The notes under the pieces are model-generated. The model was not told where the DNA came from and did no database searches. It was given only the letters and a program-made list of their open reading frames with translations. Positions 1-10,808 of a DNA stretch of 41,886 nucleotides are shown here, in pieces. The stretch is from Podaxis mareebaensis (lineage: Eukaryota > Basidiomycota > Agaricomycetes > Agaricales > Agaricaceae). The translations under genes and the position numbers were made by a program. The first letter of the stretch is position 1. Every line of letters begins with the position of its first letter. The stretch is from positions 1-41,886 of the forward strand of contig JAEUWP010000256.1 in assembly GCA_018524725.1 (NCBI GenBank). The letters run 5' to 3'.

Positions 1-547
1 TCCTGTATTTACATGTCAAAATATCAACAAACCTTATCTCCAAACCAGATATCTTGAATATCATATCCCTTAATATTTGAGAGATATCATACGTATCATT
101 CAGATATAAAAAGCTGAGGAAGTCAACATATCACCTGAATATATTTTTGCTAGAGATATTTACTGTATCTGCTGATTATGTTAACAGCTCATATTGGAAT
201 TATTACCATGTTACATATGGTGCCAATGATAGATAAGATATCTTGTTAGGAGATATGCAGAACAACAATGTATTGTTTCACATATCTCCCATCAAGATAT
301 CTTATTTATTGTCTGTATCATATGTAGCTTGGTAATAGTTCCAATATGAACTGTTGATACAACCCACGGATACAATACATATCTTTTGTCCAGATATATC
401 AGTTGATATGTTAGCTTCCTTAGCTCTTTATATCTGCATGAAATGTATAATATCTATTGAATGTTAAGGAATAAGATATCAGTCAGAAATTAAAAATATC
501 TGGTTCTAAGATAAGGTTTGTTGATATTTTAGCACGTAAGTACAGGA
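1..547. repeat. Foldback element: whole segment is one long imperfect inverted repeat
   Basis: The first bases (TCCTGTA, then a stretch containing ATCAACAAACCTTATCT) reappear reverse-complemented at 541-547 and just inside. Pairing can be followed through both arms to a centre near 274, where a loop of only a few bases remains. The segment is AT-rich and full of GATAT/ATATC motifs, unlike the flanking DNA. No coding frame is visible. It looks like a MITE-type or foldback transposon. The left boundary coincides with the window edge, so the true end and any target-site duplication cannot be seen; the right flank begins with TA. Confidence 0.8.
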
Positions 548-584
548 TATCTGCATGTCTTATATAGTCATGCACCAGCAGTGT

Positions 585-1690
585 GATCGATCGCAGCAAC
601 TCGTGACTTTGTGCTGGGCGCTCTGCAGTGTCAAGGGAGCCAGTTCGACCTCACACGCGTAGCCATATATTCCATCGTCAGACCATCCGCGTCTCAGCGT
701 TCATTTCCTAGTACTATAGAAATGGGTTCAGGAGGGCAACGACAGCTCGCTACACAGTTGTGGCCTGTTACCCACGGGGGTGGTATGAACGAACTAGAGT
801 TCTAGTCCGCCAAAAACTGCACATCTTAGTGCGCAGTTATGATGCGGCTTGACGCGTATACTACACATTTATGCGTCACGATCAAGGACATACTCCCGTA
901 CCAAGTGCGGTCGACTAAGGTGCAATCTTCAATATTCGAGCCATGTGGATGAAGATAGAAGTGGTTATTTTTGTAACCTGGAAAGAATGGTCGGGCGCAA
1001 AAGAACATTGTTCTGAGATGCGTCTCCGGATGGGGGATGAGAGTATCAAAACGAAACCTACAGCCTCATCATCCGGCATAATCCCGTTACCACGTATTTG
1101 TCCAAAACACCCAGGAGAACACTCAGAGAGGATATAAGCCAAGACAATTGAGTGGCTCTGCGATTAACTTCCGCGTACTGCGCCGTCATCAACTTCTCCA
1201 AGAGCTTCAGATCGGCCGTCAGCTCCTGCCCAATATAGTCCCGGTATGACAGAAGCTTAACAGCGAGAAGATAGATAACTGTCATGAAGATTCGGGAAGC
1301 GTCGCCACATCGCTTGGCATTTGAGAAGACTACCGCGCCATGCGTGGAGTTGAGTGGCGTGGATAAGGCCTTGGCTAGATTTCGGATAGCCGCTGACCGG
1401 TCGACTCTTGCTGTATCGATTACCCAAGTCACCCGTTCCTGCAATCGTCCCAAACTGACCTGTCTATATAGTATCTGGGTGGCCTCAAAGTAGGGCGTGT
1501 TGTCCCAACGAATCATGCTTTGCACAGGAGACCGCGCCTTTGGCTGTGCTACAAGGACTATATCCAATAACGCGAACACGCGCGAAAGCTTCTGGTTAAC
1601 GGAGGAAATGGGCATCGGAGTTACCACCGTAGCGGTGAAACGTTTACTGAATGTTGGATTCTGCGCAGCCAGGCCATGCGCCCGGTTCGT
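585..1690. repeat. Direct segmental repeat, copy A
   Basis: This segment aligns in the same orientation with 3671-4737 (copy B). Matching landmarks include GCAACTCGTGACTTTGTG near the left end and GTAGCGGTGAAA near the right end, with many scattered substitutions and small indels. The two copies flank the F-box-like gene at 2076-3605. The divergence suggests an old duplication. It carries the end of a decayed minus-strand gene described separately. Confidence 0.8.
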
Positions 1691-1897
1691 CCAAGTCACT
1701 CAAGAATAAATTCGAAGAATCTGGTCCAGGATAGAAGCCAAGAGAACGGATGGTTCCACAATCAGCTTTGCCAACTGTGCGTCACGTTCACATCTTAAGT
1801 ACTCACTAAGCGCGTACAAGATAATCCCCGGACACAAGTCGAACTGGGTGGAGCCGAAGCATTGTCCTGGATTGTGCAACGTGACAAAGTCAAGCAA
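1058..1897 (-). pseudogene. Remnant of an unknown gene, copy A
   Basis: One minus-strand frame stays open from 1897 to 1058 apart from a single TGA at 1700-1702. No ATG opens either half. The encoded stretch is about 279 codons and contains phrases such as LLAVKLLSYRDYIGQEL and LTADLKLLEKLMTAQ, which recur with substitutions in copy B, so this frame was once coding. Downstream, towards 826, similarity to copy B continues in other frames, showing frameshifts. I do not recognise the family: it looks helical, with no signal peptide or clear domain. An alternative is that the TGA lies in a poorly defined intron, but the missing ATG and the frame changes favour a dead gene. Confidence 0.5.
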
Positions 1898-2075
1898 CCG
1901 TAGGGTAAGGTGTATTAAGCGAAACTGATTTCAACAAAGGAATCTGTCCAAAACGGATGAACGACGTAAAAGTCAGTGGGTGAAGCTATATCCTACTAAT
2001 AGAACAGGCAATCTAGTCTCCTTGGCAGAGAAGAGATGACATCCTGAAAGTCATCGATGATCGCCTGGAGATCTC

Positions 2076-3605
2076 CTACATCAACCGGCTCTCCATGAGA
2101 GACGTCTCGACAACAAAGAGTCGAGGAAACAGCGCGATGAGATTCAACGCGAGGGTGCGTTTCTCCCTTCGGCGATCGGGAAGATTTCTTGGTTCAAACA
2201 GCTCTAGTACTTGCAAAGGACACCTGGAAGGTGGAAATGCGACGGAATGAATCAATGAAGTAAAGTCCAGTGGCAAGCGAAGAGTGTTGAGGTGAGCTCC
2301 GTGCATGGATGCATGAGAGAGGACGGCTTCTGCCCTATAGACAACATCACACTCTGCTTTTGGTACGACCGATAGTTGTTCCAGCATTGGCCAGGTCGTT
2401 AATATGTCGGTGATGTCCTCCGTGGAAAGGGTGATGGAAATGTTGTGAATGCAAATACACTTCATCGGCCTTTCCCCTAGGGCCAAGATATCCGCGAGAG
2501 TTACAACTGAAGTGGGATACGGCTGGCCGTCAACGAGGAGTGATCGAAGCTCAGGAAACGTGGAGTATATGAGCGAGAATAGATTAGTGCCATTGCCTTT
2601 GTTTAGTTGTTCGAAAAAAGGGATAAGGACCGGAGTGAGTTGAAGACGGCGGAGTCGAAGAGACAACTCCGGATCTCGTCCCAGGTACCATGGAGCTCGA
2701 GGTTGGAAAGGGTCCCCAGACTCGCCAACTGGCGGCCAATAGTCTGCTCCGAGCCCCAATTAACCATGCCCATGTGCATCTCCAGCGTTGTGAGGTGGGT
2801 GAGGTGTCGAAGAGACGCAATATGGTCGTCCTTCAATCCACCAACGTCGTACACAGAAGGGGCAAGGATTAACGAACGTAGGGATGAGAATTGAGTAATG
2901 TGTTGGAAAATACGGGGAGAGGCACGGCCGCCGTAGGATACCTCGGGGAGTTTGGCATTGTGATAACTGAGCATAGTCAGAATCACCGATGCCGCCATCT
3001 CACCTGAGGCCCCCTTGTTACCAACAAAAGTAACATATGCAATCGAGGATGACATGAGTGGAAAGAGGCTGTACACCGAGCTCGGGGGTCTCCCCCCAAA
3101 GTTCAGGAAGAGCCCTATCAGATTCGGACACAAGGTGCAGGTTCTTCCAAGACTAAGGAGCGTTTGCCACAAAGTTAATTCCCTAGAGTCAGGGAAACTC
3201 GCGAAGTACAGGTAATGAACTCGGTTCAGATACGACTGAGTTCGAGGGATACGGGATCTAACTTCGTCTAGCGAAACGGTGAAGTTCTGTGCGGAAGGGC
3301 ATCATGAAGAACGCGAATAGTGCGTCAGGGTCAAAACTCACCCAAAATTCATCCAAATCTCGATATTCGAAGCCAGGTGTAGATGTGTCGGATGAAGTAC
3401 TGAAGACTAGGATAATAGGTTGCAGCGTAGTCATTGACCTCCATAGTTCATCAAGCGCAACGTCAACGAGTTCGGAGCATGTCAAGGCGACAGAGTATAT
3501 GACACATCGCTTGAGACCTATGTCTTCTTGGGCGTCGTCAGTGAATGAGATCCTGAAGTATCGCAGAACCTCAGACCAAACATGGCGATTAATGGCAGAG
3601 TTCAT
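2076..3605 (-). pseudogene. F-box-like leucine-rich repeat protein, two frame breaks (FB1)
   Basis: The ATG at 3605 opens a protein starting MNSAINRHVWSEVLRYF, typical of the degenerate F-box at the start of Agaricomycete F-box/LRR proteins, expected to bind Skp1 in SCF ubiquitin ligases. The first frame stops at 3258, just after RFARRS. The +1 frame already runs alongside and carries the continuation; one extra A at 3263-3264 explains the break and would restore the usual RFARRVR-type motif. The second frame then encodes LRR-like text (SLRSLILAPSVYDVGGL, HLTTLEMHMG) until 2603. A run of six A at 2614-2619 is the second break, after which a third frame (FPELRSLLVDGQPYP and similar) runs to the stop at 2076. 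Joined length would be about 510 residues. No intron is needed. It is either a young pseudogene or a victim of assembly indels. Confidence 0.7.
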
Positions 3606-3670
3606 GATGGAATCTGTTGTATGGAGACTAGGACAGGGTAGACCGAAGGGGAACAGCCAGATCATCGATT

Positions 3671-4737
3671 GATCGATCACAGCAACTCGTGACTTTGTGG
3701 CGGGCGCTCTGCAGTGTATTCTGTGTCGATTCTGTGTCAAGGGAGCCAATTCAACATCCGTAGCCGTGTGTTTCGTCAAGTCGGACCCTCCGTGCCTCAG
3801 AGTTCGTTTCCTAGTATTATAGAACTGGGTTCAGGAGGGAAACAACAGCTCGCTACATAGTTGCGGCCTGTTACCCACGGAGGTGGTATAGACGAACCAG
3901 AGCCCTCGTCCGCTAAATAGTGCACATCTTAGTACGCGGTTATGATGCAGCTTGGCACATATACTACACACCTATGCCTCGCGATCGCGGACATGTTCCC
4001 GTACCAAGTGCGGTCGACCAAGGGTGGAATCCTCAATGTTCGAGTCATGTAAGCCAAGATGGAAGTGGTTAGTTCCGCAACCTGGAAAGACTGTCCAGGC
4101 GCAAGAGAACATTGTTCTGAGATGCGTCTCCAGATTGGGGGTGAGAGTATCAGGGCATAAACCTACAACCTCGTTATCTCGCATTGCCCCCGTACCCTGT
4201 ATTCGTCCAAGACATCCAAAGAGAACATTCAGAGAAGATATAAGCCAAGGCCATCGAATAGCTCCACGATTAACTTCATGCACTGTGCTGTCATCGACTT
4301 CTCCAAGAGGTTCGGATCGGCCGTCAGCTCCCGCCCAATGTAGTCCCGGTAAGATCGAAGCTTAACAGCGAGGAGATAGGCAATTGGCCTGAAGATTCGG
4401 GAGGAGTCGTCATATTGCTCGGCCTTCGAGAAGACTGTTGCGCCAAGGTGGAGCTGAGTGGCGTGGATTAGGCCTTGACTAGAGTCGGACAACCGCTGAC
4501 TTGCCCACTCCTGCTGTACCGACTAACCAAGTAAGCAGGTCCTGCTGCAGTCCCAAAATGACCTATCTAGTATCGGGAGACCGTGCCCTTGGTCGTGTTG
4601 CGAGGACTATATCCAGTTAAAGCGAGCACATGCGAAAGCTTCTCATCCACGAAGGAAGCGGGCATCAGAGTTACCACTGTAGCGGTGAAAGGTTTGCTGA
4701 ATGTCGGATTCTGTACAGCCAGGCCATGCACCCGATC
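3671..4737. repeat. Direct segmental repeat, copy B
   Basis: Second copy of the repeat also found at 585-1690, in the same orientation. It begins at GATCGATCACAGCAACTCG immediately upstream of the F-box-like gene start and ends at about GCCATGCACCCGATCG. It is slightly shorter than copy A because of several internal deletions. Confidence 0.8.
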
Positions 4738-5045
4738 GAATTACCTGGTGCGACCACCCTGCTTCACAGCGTTTGTTAAGCTCCAGTGGGGCCCAAGAAT
4801 TGGATGACTCACCATCTGTAACATGAGTTCAAGGACGGCGTTTGTGGTCGCATTCAGGCCGTGTTGATAACACGGCGCCAGGAAACCATCAAAGATGGGT
4901 TTCATGAGCTAATCCTTGTGATGAGGCGCATATGAGGCTGTCCAAACGCGTTCCAATACGTGGTGTAGGAAGGATGGGCACCAGTGTGCAATCAAAATGG
5001 TTCGGCTCCTCTTAAAATTCTTGTACTGCGGGACGATATCCCTAA
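3972..5045 (-). pseudogene. Remnant of an unknown gene, copy B
   Basis: Minus-strand fragments match copy A (LLAVKLRSYRDYIGREL, LTADPNLLEKSMTAQC, then LISSLNVLFGCLG) but lie in at least two frames, at 4229-4492 and 3972-4283. Upstream, outside the part shared with copy A, further coding-like text can be read between about 5045 and 4800, for example HWCPSFLHHVLERVWTASYA, followed by an in-frame stop. A GTGAGT site near 4813 may be an old donor. Several frame breaks make this a pseudogene. The family is not recognised. Having both copies helps to define the ancestral protein. Confidence 0.5.
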
Positions 5046-5751
5046 TCCTGAAATTTGTCATAATGTCGCTGGCATTTTTCTGGAGGACTGAGCAAGAAGC
5101 AAAGTTCGATGGTGCCGGTGATGGTTTGTGATACGGTTCGGATTTGTGATGGAGCCAAGTGGGAACGGTGGGCGTGTGGACCTACGTCGATAATGACGTA
5201 ATTTATTAACCGTTCCATCCTTACATCAGTACTCAAAGAACAAGAACAACTCGGGAGTGGGCGTCATCAGTCTTTCATACCCTTCCTTACCTGATGTTAG
5301 TCCCCAAAGCCGACTGTTTATCCGCGTCTGTGATTCCATAAACTGACAAATTTTGTAACAAATGGACCATCCAACTCCAGTTCGTCTATCGCCATTGCTT
5401 GCGTAGTCGTAGACCTAGAAGAAGCATCTATTCATAAACGCGGCGAAACCATTTGTTCAAAGGGAGCCACTTACTCCATATCCTAGAACCCTTCAAGGGG
5501 ATCCACGACATCATTAACTAGAATACAGACCAAGGCCAGTGGCAATGTTATCGTGTTGGACGAGCTTGCCGGGGATAAAAGAAATGTACTGAAGCAAGCA
5601 GCGGACCCAGAAAATGCGATAAGTCGAACCGCGGACTGAGGATGGGAACAGCTACTGGTATATCGCCTCTTAAGTTGTCTAAAGGATTGCTCTTTGCCGC
5701 GCCACTTATAGGCATAACGCAACGCCAAGTCTACTGCCTAAAAAGTTTACT
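5046..5751. other. Gene-free stretch
   Basis: Only short frames without recognisable motifs occur. The right part is the 3' flank of the RWD/DUF1115 gene. Nothing further is seen. Confidence 0.5.
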
Positions 5752-6693
5752 TCAGGTTTCCTTCGTCCTAGCACCTATCCCCATCTCAAGAACATATTTC
5801 CCCCTTCCCAACCTTCTCATCTCTTCCATAACTTCCCCAACCTTCTCGAACTCTCTCCATCCTCTCAACTGTTCCCACCCACCGTCATCAATCCCTTCCA
5901 AAGGCTCAACAAACCGCACTTTCAAAGCCAACCACTGCATCGCTTTGACATTTTCCACAAGTTCCTCTATCGACTCCTTTGAACCCTGGGCGTAGATCAC
6001 TCCGGGGTACCCCACTTTCGCAAATCCTGACACCTTAAGCGACGAAGCCCATCCTTGGAGATTTCTCCTTTTGGTGGGCGAGACCAAGTGATGCGAGGTA
6101 AACAGGACATGATGGACCTGTTCGGGAAGAGAAGGCGGTCCCTGTGGTGCCACAGCGCCTGTATCGCCCTTCTTTTCAGCGTCTTCGTGGAGGAGAGGAA
6201 GCAGGTATAACGAAAGTAACTGATATATCGGGAATCTACGATTGACAGATTAGCAACGGCTCTAAACCAACAAAGGGACGGCCGCAACTTACTCGCCTCC
6301 TGTAGCAGCCACTTCTATTAGCTTCTCCTTAATCTTCCCTCTCCAACTCTCCTGTACTGCCCGGCCCAAGTTATCGCCATTAATACTAATACAATCATTC
6401 ACACTCCTACTTTCCCCATCATATCCTTGACAATCAATCTCAAAAGATACGGCAGCGCCATCAGCCGTTACTCGAAACCTCGCAGCTGACAAGGCTTCCA
6501 TATGATCACGCCCACCGCCGCCTACCATACCTCCATCAACTAATCTCTTCCATCTCGCCGCTTCATCTTCATCCCGCACATTATCCGAAGCCGGACGAAG
6601 AGATGCTGAACCTAGAAAGTCGAGATGTTCCCCCGGTAGCAACGAGCTTTGAATCAAGATTAGTTCTTCCAGTAATCGGTTTGGTGATAACAT
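5752..6693 (-). CDS. RWD domain and DUF1115 (Prp3 C-terminal-like) protein, RWDD2 type
   Basis: Two exons, 6693-6293 and 6235-5752, with a 57-nt intron (GTAAGT..TAG), give 294 aa. Residues about 1-130 form an RWD-like domain (LLEELILIQSSLLPGEHLDF at the start, then a SFEIDCQGYDG segment). Residues about 175-285 are the DUF1115 domain, opening with HHVLFTSHHLVSPTKRR and continuing GFAKVGYPGVIYAQG. This order and length match the eukaryotic RWDD2A/B family (about 290-320 aa), whose precise role is unknown; RWD domains usually bind proteins of the ubiquitin or GCN2 type. The ATG at 6693 follows a CAG, so a 5' exon cannot be excluded, but the domain is complete from here. The frame is clean. Confidence 0.85.
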
Positions 6694-7245
6694 CTGGGCG
6701 GGTGGAAGTGGGATGTTCCAGGGCCCTGTATACCCTTGTGCCTCCCCATGATCGGAACACTGAGAGAGATCAGGTGTTTGTGGAGAGGATAACGACTAAG
6801 GTGGGAATGATGGATAGAAATTTAGATCGGATCATCCGTTCCAGTGTTCCGGCCGAGTGTCAAGTGAAGCTTCGTCTGGACCTCATCTCGTTGAAAACTT
6901 ATGCGATGGGACTGTATCGTGCCTCATGCCGATTCTTTGTAGATTTTCTGCTCCCACCTTTATGCGTTCAAGTGATTCACCGCTCGGGAAGTATACCGTT
7001 ATTGAGCGTCGCATGATGCTTTACAGATGTTATCGCACTCTTACGGCCACCCGCAGACTCCATTTATCATAATCCAAATAACCAATGTTATGCAAACGGG
7101 TGTAGCTAACCTACACCAAGTCCTGTGACTACATCAAGTGGTCAAACTCGCAAACCGCCTATACACAAAAGCGAATGAATAGCAACCAAGTCCCGAATGC
7201 AGAAGTTCCACACGACTATTCGTGTGAGAAACCATAAACCTGCAT
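6694..7245. other. Intergenic region upstream of the RWD/DUF1115 gene
   Basis: Lies between two minus-strand genes, so it holds the promoter of the RWD/DUF1115 gene and the 3' flank of P1. The open frames on the plus strand are antisense or unsupported. No clear TATA box is seen. Confidence 0.4.
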
Positions 7246-8127
7246 TCAGAAACCGCCCAAACACCCCTCGAGTAACATTGCCTGGTCGGAAAATCCGCCA
7301 CCAAACCTGGCCAATCGCGCAGCGGTGTTTAAGCTGCTGTTACTACTCGATCGGCCCACCGCACTCTTCACCCTTCTCCCACTCCCGCTCGCGGTCTTCT
7401 TGGGTTTACTCTCCGCCGTACTTGACGGACACGCGTAATGTACAAGATGTTGTTGTTGCTGTCGTTGCGAAGAATGCGATAGTCGTGATTGAGTCCCATT
7501 CTGTAAGATAAGAGATGAATCCGGTGGGGGGTATGTTGATGGTGCATCGCCGAGTGTAGAGTTCACAACGACGCGGGGTATCGAAGGAGAAGACGAAGTA
7601 AAAGAGCCACATGACGAGTCCGAATCCGAGTCCGATGATGATGACGATGACGAGGAAGAACTTGAGTCTGATGACGATGTCAGGTCCGGTAGAGCGTAGT
7701 ATGAATGGTAGTGATCATGAGTGCTGACACTTCGTTCGGGTTCACAGGCCTCGAACGCGCGTGGATGAAAATAGCTCCCCTTCGGTTCCGGAGCTTGTGC
7801 ATTACTTGGTCCGTCAACGCTGTCGGTATAGCTGTGAGTGCGAGAGCGCCTGGATGATCGTTTGTTCCGAGGCTGTGGGGTATAGCACCTCCCGCCACGC
7901 TCGGGTAGTGCACAAACGTTCTCGGAAACAACAATCGGGGCACGGTCATATACAGTTGATGGGTGGGTGAAACTGGTTGATGTGAGGGACGGTGTAGGCG
8001 GGAAATGGACGTGAGGGGAATGGAGAGGATATGAGGAGAATGGAAGGGGGCTGTACTCGGGCAGCGACTTGAGGATCGGCCGAGGGGGTCGGTGACGGGT
8101 TTTATTATGTTCGACACAGGAGGACAT
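7246..8127 (-). CDS. Low-complexity protein with SPHVHFPP/TYDRAPI motif (P1)
   Basis: A single exon of 293 aa from the ATG at 8127; the frame extends upstream but without an ATG. The only conserved part is residues about 10-85: PRPILKSLPEY, SPHVHFPPTPSLTST, VYDRAPIVVSENVCALPERG. The same motif occurs in P2 at 9342-10808. The rest is disordered: a pure Ser/Asp tract, a QRQQQQ run and a basic Ser-rich C-terminal region (KPKKTASGSGRR) ending LARFGGGFSDQAMLLEG. No signal peptide or membrane segment is present. The disorder and short-motif layout suggest a regulatory or scaffold protein, but its function is unknown. A TATATAAAA element lies about 240 bp upstream. Confidence 0.75.
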   Translation of the reverse strand: MSSCVEHNKTRHRPPRPILKSLPEYSPLPFSSYPLHSPHVHFPPTPSLTSTSFTHPSTVYDRAPIVVSENVCALPERGGRCYTPQPRNKRSSRRSRTHSYTDSVDGPSNAQAPEPKGSYFHPRAFEACEPERSVSTHDHYHSYYALPDLTSSSDSSSSSSSSSSSDSDSDSSCGSFTSSSPSIPRVVVNSTLGDAPSTYPPPDSSLILQNGTQSRLSHSSQRQQQQHLVHYACPSSTAESKPKKTASGSGRRVKSAVGRSSSNSSLNTAARLARFGGGFSDQAMLLEGCLGGF

Positions 8128-9341
8128 GATGGGGGATGTTGCTAATGAACAGGGCGGCTTGGTTTTTCGCTTTGTGCAGGCAGCAGAGAGAAGATTAAGT
8201 AGATGGGGAACAGTAACCTCGTCAGTGCGAGGAGCTCGGGTGCCCCTTACGCCAACAGAGGCAAAGGACTTGGCCAGCAAGGCGCAAGGCGGGACTTGCA
8301 AAAACGGTTACTCTTGAAGAATAGAAAGTAGAAGAAAAGAGAAGAGGGGGAGAATGGACGGGTGTTTTATATATTCAGCCTCCTGGGCCACACAAACCGG
8401 CTCTCCGGGATGGTGTTTAGCCATCACTGCATCAGAAAGCTGTTCTGGGCCCTGAACGTAATCCCCTTCTTTGGCGCTGCGTGGGAGTCGGTGGGGCTTC
8501 CTTCTCCTCTCATTCCATAATCGTTCATCTCCCAATTGGTCTCCCCAAGCCTTTTTCACTCGGCGACAAAAGGAGATATGTATCACTAAAACACATCACA
8601 TAACCTATCAACGGACGACACCGAACGCCCCTTTCAGCACCTTCCAGCACACCCGCCACATCAGCCACAAGTCGCAAGCCACCAGGCTCCACTGTTCGGT
8701 CAATCCAACGCCGGTGTTGTGTGTCTGCGGTGGGGCACTCTATTTTCTCAACTTCGGTAGCATTGCTGGGCCCCATCAAGCGTGTATCGTGCCGACCGGT
8801 ATCAGGTTTGACAAGCAACTATGACGACCCGCGGCTTCTGCGCGCTTGCGAGAACGGATCGATAGATCATGGAATGTGCCAGGGAATTCTTCACCCTGTC
8901 AGGGGCTTGTACTCGAGCAATGAACAGAACGCATTTTTACATAACCGCTACAATAAACCTGCGATACATTCGTCACATTGAGCTCACCGACAAACAAGGG
9001 GACAGAGCCTGAACAAAAGTGGTGTTAGCATTTCATACTCACCCTGTCGTGATAGGAATGGTTCTGAGAACAACTTCTTTATCTTTGATTGTCCTTCGAA
9101 GCATTACACATGACGCTCATGTTGACGGGTCCATGAGAAGAAGTACCAGGTGGAGGCTACTACTGAGAAGAACACTACAACGACTCCACGCCACCAGCTG
9201 CTTATCACACCTCTATATTCAGCCTCTCCATTTAGTTCCAGGCCTCACCCACGCTTTATCTCTCCACACAACAACCTCTAGTCTAATCCATCCAAATTCC
9301 CTCAACATATGACAGGCTCATCACGAAACATTCCCAACCAT
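8128..9341. other. Intergenic region between P1 and P2
   Basis: Holds the P1 promoter (right to left) and the 3' flank of P2. The frames here are short, lack codon structure and match nothing I recognise. Confidence 0.4.
8365..8373 (-). promoter_or_regulatory. Probable TATA box of P1
   Basis: The minus strand reads TATATAAAA, about 238 bp upstream of the P1 ATG. P2 has a similar element at a similar distance. Confidence 0.45.
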
Positions 9342-10808
9342 TCAAAAGCGACTACCCTTTCTGGCACGGCTTTCAACCACCTGAACCCGAGGTGGATACT
9401 TGAGTGCAGCAAGTCCTGGAATGGCGCGCCCATCGCTTGCGTTATCAAGTGCGGCAGAGAACGACGGAAACGTAGCGGTGGGATCATTAGGCGACGGCGA
9501 AGCAACAATTGATCTCGAGATCTTCATTCCAAGACCCTTTCCCATGCCGAGGGAATTCCCCAATCCAAAACTCGTCTTCTTCCCCGGACTCAGCACCGCA
9601 CCCAATGCCGACGCTTCGCCTTCACCCTCGTCCGCACGAGTCAATGACGTCGTCTCAGGGCGGGATTTTCTCGGAAGGCCTGGCGACCATAACACCCCGT
9701 CCCTCGTCGCAAAAAGAAACTGGGGTTGTGTATGTTCGGGCCTGAAACGTACTACGTCGTTATCCGCATCTGGGAAAGGTGATGACGAAGATGATAGCTG
9801 CGCGCCGAGGTTGTCTATTGCAGAAGGAGAGTACTTGCATGACGTCATTGACCTCTCCACTCGAAAGCCCTGCAGGTCCGTTGACTCTATTCCTGCCAAC
9901 GACATAGATTGCCAGAACGCCTGGTTCAGTTGTGCACTGCTCGTGTTTCCATCTATCGATGACGTCGATGAGTTGACAGAACTAACATTGATCGTTATGT
10001 TGTCAGAGGGGTCTCCGGAAGATTCCAGAGGAAGCGGCGGTGGCTTCTTGGAACGCTTCCCATTACCAGTCTGTTCGACCACTGGACTCAGGTACGGCAT
10101 CCCAAGTGGTGATGGGATCAGCGTGAAAGGCGTCGAAGGTTTTGACTGAATGCGCCTCTTTCGCTTCAGCTTCTTTTCATCTAATGAAAGTGTCCGGCGA
10201 CTTGTGGCTTTTTCGCGAAGCGCAAATCCTTCGGCAGCCGACTCAAAGTCCACGGGAGATAATGGGGCGGAAGGGTACGGTGATCGAGGATACGAGGTGA
10301 GCGCCTTGCTCAATTCAGTTGGTTCCCGTGCAGGTTTGTTTGGTAACTCTGCAAAACGGATACCGCCTTCCCTGTTCCGGACCTTCGGCCGTGGCGAGCG
10401 TGGATCCTCGAATTCGGCCATAGTAGGAGATTCGTATCGGAGAGCCGTCAGTAGGGTGTGCTTCGGTGGGTCAGCAAGCTTGAAACCCCCAAGAGTGGGT
10501 GAGTATACGCGGTCGCCCCATGCTGGTAATGCAAGTGGGTTTGGTGATACGGATATCGGCGCACGGTCGTAGGTGTTGGGTGAATGCGTAGTGTAAGTCG
10601 AGATTAAACACGGCGAAGGAGGGAAATGGACGTGGGGCGACTTGGCGGATGGAGAGGTGAATATGGCGAAGCTCGCGGAGAAAGGGAAGGGACTGGGTGA
10701 TAGAGGTAAAGGGGTGGGTCTTTTGAGGATGGATTTCGGGGTGGATGTCTTGAGGAGGGTACGAGCAGATGTAGGGGTGGTGCTGATCCTCAAGGTTTGA
10801 GTGGCCAT
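9342..10808 (-). CDS. Low-complexity protein with SPHVHFPP/TYDRAPI motif (P2)
   Basis: A single exon of 488 aa from the ATG at 10808 (MATQTLRISTTPTS). It is paralogous to P1: PKSILKRPTPLPLSP, then SPHVHFPPSPCLIST, NTYDRAPISVSPNPLALP and DRVYSPTLGGF fall in the same order near the N-terminus. The remainder is Ser/Pro-rich and probably disordered, with many SP/TP dipeptides that could be proline-directed kinase sites, a basic patch (KKLKRKRRIQSK) that could be a nuclear signal, and a C-terminal block GLAALKYPPRVQVVESRARK. It is on the same strand as P1 and 1.2 kb away, so a tandem duplication with divergence of everything but the motif is likely. The function is unknown. Confidence 0.75.
   Translation of the reverse strand: MATQTLRISTTPTSARTLLKTSTPKSILKRPTPLPLSPSPFPFSASFAIFTSPSAKSPHVHFPPSPCLISTYTTHSPNTYDRAPISVSPNPLALPAWGDRVYSPTLGGFKLADPPKHTLLTALRYESPTMAEFEDPRSPRPKVRNREGGIRFAELPNKPAREPTELSKALTSYPRSPYPSAPLSPVDFESAAEGFALREKATSRRTLSLDEKKLKRKRRIQSKPSTPFTLIPSPLGMPYLSPVVEQTGNGKRSKKPPPLPLESSGDPSDNITINVSSVNSSTSSIDGNTSSAQLNQAFWQSMSLAGIESTDLQGFRVERSMTSCKYSPSAIDNLGAQLSSSSSPFPDADNDVVRFRPEHTQPQFLFATRDGVLWSPGLPRKSRPETTSLTRADEGEGEASALGAVLSPGKKTSFGLGNSLGMGKGLGMKISRSIVASPSPNDPTATFPSFSAALDNASDGRAIPGLAALKYPPRVQVVESRARKGSRF

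Noticed and set aside
1058..1699. 213-codon frame in copy A as an intact gene
   Set aside because: It begins at GTG directly after an in-frame TGA, has no ATG, and its counterpart in copy B is frameshifted.
9400..10149. 249-codon open frame on the plus strand
   Set aside because: It lies fully antisense to P2, whose motif is shared with P1; the plus frame has no motif and is a shadow of biased codon use.
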